Source of the DNA: Paraburkholderia sp. BL21I4N1
GTDB taxonomy: Bacteria > Pseudomonadota > Gammaproteobacteria > Burkholderiales > Burkholderiaceae
Direction: 5' to 3'
DNA length: 64,000 nucleotides
Assembly (NCBI RefSeq): GCF_002973525.1
Contig: NZ_PVEN01000018.1
Location: 1-64,000 of the forward strand
Shown here in pieces: positions 54,690-62,145 of the stretch. Under the pieces are notes generated by a model, which was not told the DNA's origin, made no database searches, and saw only the letters and a program-made list of their open reading frames with translations. The position numbers were made by a program, and so were the translations under genes. The stretch's first letter is position 1, and every line of letters begins with the position of its first letter.

Positions 54690-56420
54690 GTGACACTTCA
54701 GCATCTGTCTATCAAAGCCAAACTTATTGCCGGTTTCGGCATGCTATCGGTCATCGTCGTCGCGGTTTCCGGCCTGTCGCTCAAGGCGCTGAGCGATTCG
54801 ACCGATGGCTTTTCCGACTTTGTCCACGGCATCAACGCGCGCGCGGACATGGCCGTACAGGTACGCACCGCGGTCGACCGGCGCGCCATCGCCGCGCGTA
54901 ATCTGGTGCTCGTCACCCAACCCCAGGACCTCGACATAGAGAAGGCCGACGTGATGCGCGCGCATGAAGACGTGCAGACCGACCTGAAGAAGCTCAACGA
55001 CATGATCGCGACCGCGTCCGATACCTCGGACAAAGCGCGCAGCCTCGTCGCCGAGATCAATCGCGTGGAGGCCTTGTACGGTCCGGTCGCCACCGACATC
55101 GTCAACCTCGCGCTGACCAACAAGCGCGACGACGCCATCGTCAAGATGGACAACCAATGCCGGCCGCTGCTCGCCGCGTTGATTCGCTCCACCGACGCTT
55201 ACGCCGACTACACACGTAGCCGCCAGGAACAGATGATCAACGATTACGCGGCGCACTACGTGAGCCAGCGCAACCTGTTGATGGTGATGTGCCTGATCGC
55301 GGTGGCGCTGGCGATCGGCGCGTGCGTGATGATCACGCGCGCGGTGACCGGCCCCTTGCGTTTTGCGATCGACGTGGCGCGTACCGTGTCGCAAGGCGAT
55401 CTGCGTACGCGTATCACCGTCGAAGGTCGTGACGAAACCAGCAAATTGCTCGGCGCGCTGCGCGAAATGAACGAACGCTTGACGGCGATCGTGGGGCGCG
55501 TGCGCGACAGCAGCGCCAGCATCGCCGGCGCGGCGCGGCAAATCGCGGCGGGCAACATGGATCTGAGCCAGCGCACCGAACAGCAGGCTGCGTCGCTTCA
55601 GGAAACCGCGTCCAGCATGGAAGAGCTCACCTCGACGGTGAAGCAGAACGCCGACAACGCGCAGCAAGGCAGCACGTTGGCCGCGAATGCTTCGTCGGTG
55701 GCGCACAAGGGCAGCACGGTAGTCGGCCAGGTGGTGAGCACGATGCACGACATCAGCGATAGCTCGACGAAGATCGCGGAGATCACCGGCATTATCGAAG
55801 GGATTGCGTTTCAGACCAATATTCTGGCGCTGAACGCGGCGGTCGAAGCGGCGCGTGCCGGTGAACAGGGCCGTGGTTTCGCTGTAGTGGCCAGCGAGGT
55901 GAGAAGCCTCGCGCAACGTTCGTCGAGCGCCGCGAAGGAGATCAAGGATCTGATTGCGAACTCGGTGGAGAAGATTCGCGATGGGTCCGCGCTGGCGGGG
56001 GAAGCGGGCAAGACGATGACGGAAGTCACGCAGGCGGTCGCACAGGTGACGGACATCATGGCGGAGATCGCGGCGGCTTCGACGGAGCAAAGCCGTGGGA
56101 TTGAGCAGGTCAATCTGGCGATTACGCAGATGGACAACGTTACGCAACAGAATGCCGCGCTGGTGGAAGAAGCGGCGGCGGCTTCACGGTCGATGGAAGA
56201 TCAGGGGCAGCAGCTGAATGAAGTGGTGGCGTTTTTTCAGATTGTGAATGGTGAGCGGGGGATGGAGGCGGCCTCGGTTTCGAGGAAGGAGGCGGCTCGG
56301 CGTGTGGTGACGGCGAACACGGCTGTTGCGCCGGTGAGTCGGGTTGTGCGGAGCGCTGCGCCGGTTGTCGCGCTGGCTGGCGCGAGCGCGGGTGGCGATG
56401 ACGGGTGGGATAAGTTCTGA
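54690..56420 (+). CDS. Methyl-accepting chemotaxis protein
   Basis: A 576-residue chemoreceptor starting at GTG behind TTGGAGA. TM1 is about 11-31, a periplasmic four-helix bundle about 32-190, TM2 about 193-213, HAMP about 214-266, then the signalling domain with FQTNILALNAAVEAARAG. It ends GDDGWDKF, an aromatic/acidic tail after a ~60-residue linker, which could tether CheR/CheB. The final ~90 codons are unusually G-rich. A sigma-28-like promoter upstream suggests co-expression with flagella. Confidence 0.95.
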   Translation: MTLQHLSIKAKLIAGFGMLSVIVVAVSGLSLKALSDSTDGFSDFVHGINARADMAVQVRTAVDRRAIAARNLVLVTQPQDLDIEKADVMRAHEDVQTDLKKLNDMIATASDTSDKARSLVAEINRVEALYGPVATDIVNLALTNKRDDAIVKMDNQCRPLLAALIRSTDAYADYTRSRQEQMINDYAAHYVSQRNLLMVMCLIAVALAIGACVMITRAVTGPLRFAIDVARTVSQGDLRTRITVEGRDETSKLLGALREMNERLTAIVGRVRDSSASIAGAARQIAAGNMDLSQRTEQQAASLQETASSMEELTSTVKQNADNAQQGSTLAANASSVAHKGSTVVGQVVSTMHDISDSSTKIAEITGIIEGIAFQTNILALNAAVEAARAGEQGRGFAVVASEVRSLAQRSSSAAKEIKDLIANSVEKIRDGSALAGEAGKTMTEVTQAVAQVTDIMAEIAAASTEQSRGIEQVNLAITQMDNVTQQNAALVEEAAAASRSMEDQGQQLNEVVAFFQIVNGERGMEAASVSRKEAARRVVTANTAVAPVSRVVRSAAPVVALAGASAGGDDGWDKF

Positions 56421-56445
56421 TTGAAAGCCGCTGGGTTTTGGAAAG

Positions 56446-56477
56446 GCGAAAACCGGCTCGTGGCGGCCGGCTTTCGC
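56446..56477. terminator. Candidate terminator between convergent genes
   Basis: GCGAAAACCGGC pairs imperfectly with GCCGGCTTTCGC. T-runs are short; placed between the chemoreceptor and the leftward NAD(P)-binding gene. Confidence 0.45.
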
Positions 56478-56486
56478 GTTACGACT

Positions 56487-57119
56487 TCAGTTCACTTCTT
56501 GAGCACGAATCCAACGGGTGCCCGTTTTTGCCACGATAACGGCGTCGAGCAACGCGGCGGCAATGGCATCCGCTGGATTGACACGGAATTGCTTCGGCAG
56601 GATCGGCGCTAACAGCCGAACCAGCGTCAGCATCGCGCCTTCCGCCGCCCTCGTTTCATTTCGCTCTCCACCGATGAGGCTCGGTCTGCAGATTGTGAGA
56701 GAGCGGAAGCCGATTTTCTCGATCTCTTTCTCCACCTCGCCTTTCGTCCTGTAGTAGAAACTCATGGATTTTGCAGATGCTCCCATGGCGGTCACGATCG
56801 CATAGGTCTCCGTGCCGGCCTGATGCGCTGCGTTGCCCAATGCGATAGGGAGTTCGTAGTCGACGTAACGGAACGCGACCTTCGAACCCGCTTTCGCCAT
56901 GGTCGTTCCCAATGCGCAGATGACTGCGTCCGGCTTGTGAGCAATCAGGATTGGCGCGAGCTCCTCCAGACGCGACCCCAGCGGATTCACCAGTTTGCCG
57001 CTCGGCGCCAGCGGTTTCCGTGTTGGCGCAATCACGCCGGAGACGGAGTCGTTGGCGAGCGCAAGCTTCAATATGCCGCCTCCGACCAGTCCGGTCGCGC
57101 CGAGCAGTAGCAGTTTCAC
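56487..57119 (-). CDS. NAD(P)-binding atypical SDR
   Basis: A 210-residue Rossmann protein: GATGLVGGG at 7-15, ICALGTTMAKAGS near 70 and SFYYRTKGEVEKEIEKIG near 120, where Y-R-T-K could serve as an SDR-like catalytic pair. HTATIP2-like proteins have this pattern. Lower codon bias than the neighbouring core genes. A counterpart is at 50926. Confidence 0.87.
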   Translation of the reverse strand: MKLLLLGATGLVGGGILKLALANDSVSGVIAPTRKPLAPSGKLVNPLGSRLEELAPILIAHKPDAVICALGTTMAKAGSKVAFRYVDYELPIALGNAAHQAGTETYAIVTAMGASAKSMSFYYRTKGEVEKEIEKIGFRSLTICRPSLIGGERNETRAAEGAMLTLVRLLAPILPKQFRVNPADAIAAALLDAVIVAKTGTRWIRAQEVN

Positions 57120-57202
57120 TTTCAGGCTCTCTTATCCGAGTGTTCGCGCATTCGAATCGACGTGGCGCGGAAACGCTGTTCCGGGCAGGCAAAAAACGGC
57201 GC

Positions 57203-57787
57203 CTACTGTTTGATGCCTTCGAAATTGATCGTCACGTGCACGTCGTCGCCGACATAGGGCACGTAGGCCTTCATGCCAAACTCGGACCGCTTGATCGTGG
57301 TCGTGGCGGTGAAGCCGGCTTTGTAGACGTTCGTGCCGGTTGTATCTTGCGCCATTCTGTTGAACGTCGTCTTTAGGACCAACGGCCTGGTGATCCCGAG
57401 CAAGGTGAAGTCGCCCCGGATGTCCGCCGTTTTGGCGCTCGTCATGTTGATGTGCGTGCTTTTGAACGTCATCGTCGGAAACTGGGCAACGTTGAAGAAC
57501 ATGGGGCTCTGCAATGCCTTATCGCGCGCCGCAAAGCCGGTATCGACGCTGTCCGCTGCCATGGTCACTTCGACCACGCTATCTTCCGGCTTTGCCGCGT
57601 CGAAAAACAGTGTGCCTTTAAGATCGTGAACCGCCCCGGTGATCGTTGAAAAACCGAGATGATCGATCGTAAAGATCGTCTGCGTATGCGCCGGATCCAA
57701 TGCGTAGGTGTCGGCCGCGAACGCGGAAGTAAGCGGTGCGGCGGCGATCAGGATCGCCGACAAAAGGGCCTTCAGTGTATGGGTCAT
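57203..57787 (-). CDS. YceI-family periplasmic protein
   Basis: A 194-residue secreted lipocalin-like protein. A signal peptide ends at AFA (about 24), then DTYALDPAHTQTIFTIDHLGFSTITG, the YceI start motif, and PTMTFKSTHI, GDFTLLGITRPLVL and the C-terminal DDVHVTINFEGIKQ. YceI proteins bind isoprenoid or amide lipids in the periplasm. The ATG at 57787 gives the signal peptide; longer starts do not. Confidence 0.93.
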   Translation of the reverse strand: MTHTLKALLSAILIAAAPLTSAFAADTYALDPAHTQTIFTIDHLGFSTITGAVHDLKGTLFFDAAKPEDSVVEVTMAADSVDTGFAARDKALQSPMFFNVAQFPTMTFKSTHINMTSAKTADIRGDFTLLGITRPLVLKTTFNRMAQDTTGTNVYKAGFTATTTIKRSEFGMKAYVPYVGDDVHVTINFEGIKQ

Positions 57788-57867
57788 CGAGTTGTCGCGT
57801 TTTACTTGGAATTGGGAAAGGGAATTCGGCGGTTCCTGGGTGTGATCGACTTGATCCAATCGCTGCG

Positions 57868-58698
57868 TCAGGTGTTTTGCGTGCCTTGCGCGGCGTTCGA
57901 TACGGCCGCCCATTTGTCCCAGTTGCCCAGCCGCGCCTGATAAACCGCCTTGAACTTGGCGATCGTCGTCGAGCCAAGCACCAGGCGCAGTGGAGGCTCA
58001 TCGGCGTCCACAGCCTTGAAGATCGCGGCGGACGTAGCCGCCGGATCGCCAAAATCCTCGGGTTTAAATGACGCGCGAATGCCAAGGCGTATGGGGTTGT
58101 AAACGTCGATGGCCGGCGGCGATTGCACGGCCGCGCGAAACCCCGTGGTGAAGTGGCCCGGTTCGATGATCGTCACCTTGATGCCGAATGCGGACACTTC
58201 GGCGGCCAGTGCTTCCGATATCGCTTCGACAGCGAATTTGGTGGCCGTATAGGTTCCGCCCGTCGGAAACGCGATGACGCCTCCGATGCTCGATACCGTT
58301 AAGACGTGCCCGCTGCCCTGCGCCCGCAAAATCGGCAGCGCGGCCTGAATGACCGAGAGCGTCCCAAACACATTCGTGTCGAAGCTCGCTTTGGCCTGCT
58401 CGTATTCCAGTTCCTCGATGGCCCCCATGTAACCGTAGCCGGCGTTGCTCACGATGACGTCGAGCCGTCCGAAATGCCGGTGCGCTTGAGCGACCGCTTC
58501 GAACACGGCGTCGCGATCTGTTACGTCGAGCGATAGAGGTAGAACGGCGTCGCCATGGGCTGCCACCAACTCGTTGAGCGACGCTGCATTTCGCGCTGTA
58601 GCCACTACTCTGTCGCCGCGTTTCAGCGCGGCCTCCGTCCAGACTCGGCCAAACCCGCTCGATGTCCCGGTGATGAACCAAACCTTTGACACTGCCAT
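57868..58698 (-). CDS. SDR-family oxidoreductase
   Basis: A 276-residue classical SDR: TGTSSGFG at 10-17, SNAGYGYMG near 85, SSIGG near 137 and catalytic YTATK near 151-155, then EPGHFTTGF. It resembles the SDR at 52764 in layout. Upstream lies a large dyad (58721-58750) likely bound by a repressor such as the nearby TetR protein. The substrate is unknown. Confidence 0.92.
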   Translation of the reverse strand: MAVSKVWFITGTSSGFGRVWTEAALKRGDRVVATARNAASLNELVAAHGDAVLPLSLDVTDRDAVFEAVAQAHRHFGRLDVIVSNAGYGYMGAIEELEYEQAKASFDTNVFGTLSVIQAALPILRAQGSGHVLTVSSIGGVIAFPTGGTYTATKFAVEAISEALAAEVSAFGIKVTIIEPGHFTTGFRAAVQSPPAIDVYNPIRLGIRASFKPEDFGDPAATSAAIFKAVDADEPPLRLVLGSTTIAKFKAVYQARLGNWDKWAAVSNAAQGTQNT

Positions 58699-58720
58699 GT
58701 CAGTTCCCCCTCGATAAATT

Positions 58721-58750
58721 ACACTAAGTGCAATTTATAGCACTCAGTGT
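58721..58750. promoter_or_regulatory. Candidate operator upstream of the SDR gene
   Basis: ACACTAAGTGC and GCACTCAGTGT (10 of 11 complementary) form a dyad around an AT-rich centre; each half is itself near-palindromic (ACACTnAGTG). A pair of repressor dimers could bind here. The divergent TetR gene at 59068 is the best candidate. Confidence 0.6.
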
Positions 58751-59067
58751 AGGAATGTCAAGGGCGGCTTTTTTTTCGCTAGGCGCTGCTGCCGGGCAAG
58801 CACGACTCGACTAGATAGGCCGGGGCGTTCGAGCAGGATTTTGGAGGTTTCCCTTGCGGATTTTTTCGCTTCGCTCAGGCACGAGCGCGCTGGGGGGCCG
58901 CTAATGGCTGCGGCATAATCCGGAGAATGAGCGTTGTCCGACGCCGTATCGGCGCAAACAACTCCCGTTTTTCGACAGGTAGCGCGCCCCTTGACCTCCT
59001 CCGGCTCCGGCAAGTTCGCATGCCGCTCGGAAAACATTGAATCTCCGCCGCCGTATAAGTGACAACG
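58751..59067. other. Intergenic region between SDR and TetR
   Basis: About 317 bp between divergent genes; no supported gene. It contains promoter and operator sequence at its left edge. Confidence 0.4.
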
Positions 59068-59706
59068 ATGACCAACATTGAGAACGCCCCGAACAACCTG
59101 CGCGAGCGCAAACGTCAGCTGACGCTCGATCTGATCGCCAAAACCGGTCTTAAGCTCTTCGTGGAAAACGGCTATGAGGCGACGACGCTGGATGCGATCG
59201 CGGCGGCTTCGGGAATATCGCGGCGCACGTTTTTTTATTATTTGAAGTCGAAAGAAGATGTTTTGCTGGCGCATGAGAGCGGCAATATTCCGCGATTGCT
59301 GCGTCCCACTTTTCTTAAACAGTCGCCCACGCAATCGCCGATTGAAGCTGCGCGGAGTACTTTTTTGACCCTCGCCTCGATGTATGAAACCGAGGAGTCA
59401 GTGATGGCGGATCGGATTCTGCGATCGATAGAAACACTTCGGCTACGGAAAGAAGCGCTCCATGTTCAATTGGAGGAAGTATTGGCCGATGCGATGTGTG
59501 AGTTGTGGCCGGATCCGGCCCGGCGGCCGGCTTTACGTCTTGCCGCCATCATGGCGATGGGTACGCTTAGGTTTGCCAAAGATAACTGGCGACGGGAAGA
59601 GGCGGCGCGGCCTTTGGGGGATTACATTGATGAGGCGTTTGAGCTGCTGGGGCGGTCGATGGAGGCGGTGGGGAGTGGAAGGATTGAGGGGACGGGGGGA
59701 CGATAG
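59068..59706 (+). CDS. TetR-family transcriptional regulator
   Basis: A 212-residue TetR regulator with the HTH at about 15-60 (RERKRQLTLDLIAKTGLKLF...GISRRTFFYYLKSKEDVLL). A GTG three codons upstream (59059) is an alternative start. It is divergent from the SDR at 57868 and the likely binder of the dyad between them. The last ~35 codons are extremely G-rich and C-poor (6 C in 60 bases at 59641-59700), so the C-terminal residues may be drifting. Confidence 0.9.
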   Translation: MTNIENAPNNLRERKRQLTLDLIAKTGLKLFVENGYEATTLDAIAAASGISRRTFFYYLKSKEDVLLAHESGNIPRLLRPTFLKQSPTQSPIEAARSTFLTLASMYETEESVMADRILRSIETLRLRKEALHVQLEEVLADAMCELWPDPARRPALRLAAIMAMGTLRFAKDNWRREEAARPLGDYIDEAFELLGRSMEAVGSGRIEGTGGR

Positions 59707-59802
59707 AGAGAGGTATAGCGCGATCGTTCGATGATAAAAATACTGCGGGTATGTGGCGATCGAGGTTTGCGGGATTTTTCGCATGTAAGCCTTTGATTTT
59801 AC

Positions 59803-59858
59803 TGGTGAGGAGGAGGATCGAACTCCCGACCTTCGCATTGCGAATCAGAAGGCCTACG
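59803..59858 (-). other. tRNA 3'-end-like segment, probable attachment-site remnant
   Basis: On the minus strand, AGGTC GGGAG TTCGATC CTCCT CCTCACC A reads as a variable loop, a paired T-arm and an acceptor 3' strand. No matching D-arm, clean anticodon stem or 5' acceptor strand follows, and no CCA is encoded. A tyrosine recombinase gene starts 96 bp away. I read it as the displaced 3' end of a tRNA used for integration; tRNA identity is not assignable. Confidence 0.55.
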
Positions 59859-59953
59859 CCCCTATATAAATGTTCATTGACCTATTTCGCCATTTTTGGG
59901 ACAATTTTGAGACACACCAGTCCCGAAAACGACATCTAGCGGTCATTTGACCT

Positions 59954-61012
59954 ATGGCGACCTTTACCAAACGCGGTGACCTTCAGTGGCAAGCCAAGGT
60001 TCGTAGAAAAGGCTACCCCCAAGAGTCGAAGACCTTCGACACCAAGGCAGATGCTGAGAAGTGGGCGAGATCCATCGAACGCGAGATGGACCGGGGACGC
60101 TTCGTTAGCAACGCGGAAGCTGAAAGCACAACCTTCACCGAAGCGTTGGATCGCTACGAGCGCGAGATTGCATCGAACAAACGAGGCGCAACGCAGGAAA
60201 AGTCTATCATTCGCCAGCTGCGCGACTCATGGCTCGCAAAGCGGCCCCTCGCAGGAATCCGGCGGGCTGACATTGCGAAGCTGCGCGACGAATGGTGTGT
60301 CACTCATAGCCCGGCGACGGTTGTCCGCCGCCTAGCTGTCATCTCTCACCTTTTCACAATTGCGCGAAAGGAGTGGGGGCTGGAAAGCCTCTCCAATCCT
60401 GTCGAGCTAGTTCGCAAGCCTCCGGTCAAAAACGAGCGCACCCGCCGCATTGCCAACATCGAACCAGATAACGTGGGAGGCGCCTCGATCGACGAACTCG
60501 CATACGTCAAAGCAGCGTCCGCGTCTGCTTTCTTGCCAGCCCTCATCGACATTGCAGTCGAGACCGCGATGCGTAGAGGCGAGTTGATCTCGCTCGGCCC
60601 TGCCCAGGTTGATCTTACGAAACGCGTCGCACATCTCGCCAGGACGAAGAATGGGAGTTCGCGCGACGTCCCCCTATCGAGCAAAGCGATTGCCGTCTTT
60701 GAAGAGCTCATCAAAGATGGGCGCGAATCGTTTTTCCCGCTCCGTCCCGACGCGGTAACTCGGGCGTTCGAGAGAGCGGTAGCACGGGCCAGGAAAACCT
60801 ACGAGGAGGATTGTGCGAACAGGTGCGTGGCCGCGAACCCTAATCTCCTAGTCGACCTATGCTTTCACGACTTGCGACACGAGGCAACATCACGCCTTGC
60901 CGAAAAATTTCCACTCCATGAGCTGGCGAAGATTACTGGCCACCGCGACACGAAGATGCTTATGCGGTATTACCATCCGAGGGCAGAGGATCTTGCGAAG
61001 AAGCTGGATTAG
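59954..61012 (+). CDS. Tyrosine recombinase / site-specific integrase
   Basis: A 352-residue integrase with an N-terminal arm-binding-like segment (about 1-55), a SAM-like core-binding domain (about 60-150) and a catalytic domain. Catalytic residues are Arg207 in TAMRRGEL, Lys232 in RTKNGS, His305/Arg308 in FHDLRHEATSR, His330 in TGHRD and Tyr339 or 340 in MRYYHP, so it appears active. It resembles Rci/shufflon-type and island integrases. It lies next to a tRNA-like segment it may target. GC3 is lower than core genes. Confidence 0.93.
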   Translation: MATFTKRGDLQWQAKVRRKGYPQESKTFDTKADAEKWARSIEREMDRGRFVSNAEAESTTFTEALDRYEREIASNKRGATQEKSIIRQLRDSWLAKRPLAGIRRADIAKLRDEWCVTHSPATVVRRLAVISHLFTIARKEWGLESLSNPVELVRKPPVKNERTRRIANIEPDNVGGASIDELAYVKAASASAFLPALIDIAVETAMRRGELISLGPAQVDLTKRVAHLARTKNGSSRDVPLSSKAIAVFEELIKDGRESFFPLRPDAVTRAFERAVARARKTYEEDCANRCVAANPNLLVDLCFHDLRHEATSRLAEKFPLHELAKITGHRDTKMLMRYYHPRAEDLAKKLD

Positions 61013-61149
61013 CGCGACCGCTTATCTCGCGCGCTCGCCAAAAAATTTCCAGCCCGACCTGAAACTGCGTGTCTGGCCCATCGTGGCAACACCGGCGGTT
61101 GTCGGCAGCAGGCCGACTCCGATCTCGACATCAGTTCGACTTCGACGTA

Positions 61150-61590
61150 TTACGTTTCGCCGTCCGGCGCGCGCGTGCTGAAGTCGATACTAACGATCAA
61201 CGCGGACCGGCGAAATGGCGCCGTGAATGCGACGAAACACCACGCCAAGTGGTCTGACGCGGCGAGCGTTAGCAACCGTTGAAATTCGCCCTCATTCATA
61301 TCAATCACTCCCTGTAATTCCGGCTTGACCGATATGAACGCGCCGATGTTCGGCACGGCGGCATTGCCCAAATCCGGCTTGTCCTTCGGAGAAACCTGGA
61401 TCAAGAACCTGACTACGCCGCCCACTGCTTCAGTGAACTCCCCCTCTAACTGAATCGATGCACGACTCTCTCGCCCCGGAGGATAACCTCGAGGCCGGTC
61501 TGCGCGAATTGACAGGCTCGAGTGCCAACTGATGACGCGCCCATAGCGACTCAGTAGCTCGCGCCGGTGGTGTCGTTGCTTTGCCTTCAT
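61150..61590 (-). CDS. Hypothetical protein in the island
   Basis: A 146-residue protein starting MKAKQRHHRRELLSRYGRVI behind GAGGGG. The first ~40 residues are strongly basic; the rest, with EGEFTEAVGGVVRFLIQVSPKDKP and a beta/alpha pattern, is acidic and globular. Not recognised. An in-frame ATG at 61653 would add 21 residues. It runs toward the integrase (convergent). Confidence 0.6.
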   Translation of the reverse strand: MKAKQRHHRRELLSRYGRVISWHSSLSIRADRPRGYPPGRESRASIQLEGEFTEAVGGVVRFLIQVSPKDKPDLGNAAVPNIGAFISVKPELQGVIDMNEGEFQRLLTLAASDHLAWCFVAFTAPFRRSALIVSIDFSTRAPDGET

Positions 61591-62145
61591 AACGCCCCTC
61601 ACGAACTTGACGAAACCGGTAGCTCGAACACGCCGACTAGCGTTTCGGCGCACGCCTCACTAGCCGCTACTTTGTTGAGCTGCTGCATCGCGCGCATGTA
61701 TATCGGGACTGCGACTCTTTGAGCGTGACACACGAGCGTTGAAAAATCGGCGGAGCTCGTAAAGGTGGTTGGATGCCTGCCATCGTCCACAGGAACGTGA
61801 GATCGCCACGGCGCATGCTGGCAGGCGTCGAACGAGCCTCGATGGAGGAAACCGCGGAGTGCCCCGATACGTTGGGAGTCCTAGGGCTATGGCGATGATA
61901 GGCCGGGATCCCAGCAATGTTGATGGATGCGCGGTGAGGCGGGATGCTGGATCCGCGCTGACGCAGTGATGCCATTCCTGCGAAGTGGGCCACTGCGCGC
62001 CTTGCGGGAGCGTGGTGTCCCCATTAAGGCGTGGGAAAGTTGTCGGCGGAACAGACGTGTCTGCCTCGCCCACGCTGCATTCACCACTGCTTTATGCGTG
62101 AGTGTAATAAGCGCAGACGGAGCGCGGAGGAAGGGATCATGAAGC
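61591..62145. other. Gap in the island with no supported gene
   Basis: About 555 bp between the hypothetical gene and the helicase. Frames present have poor, Ser/Pro/Arg-rich composition and no motif. It may be decayed coding sequence. Confidence 0.45.

Noticed and set aside
59803..59880. Complete tRNA gene
   Set aside because: Only the T-arm and acceptor 3' strand can be drawn; the D-arm and anticodon stem do not form and no CCA follows.
59751..59939. 62-codon frame encoding RRRIELPTFALRIRR
   Set aside because: It is a chance translation across the tRNA-like segment, a common source of false small proteins.
61660..62073. 137-codon minus-strand frame in the island gap
   Set aside because: Low-complexity Ser/Pro/Arg composition, no ribosome site and no motif; treated as non-coding or decayed.
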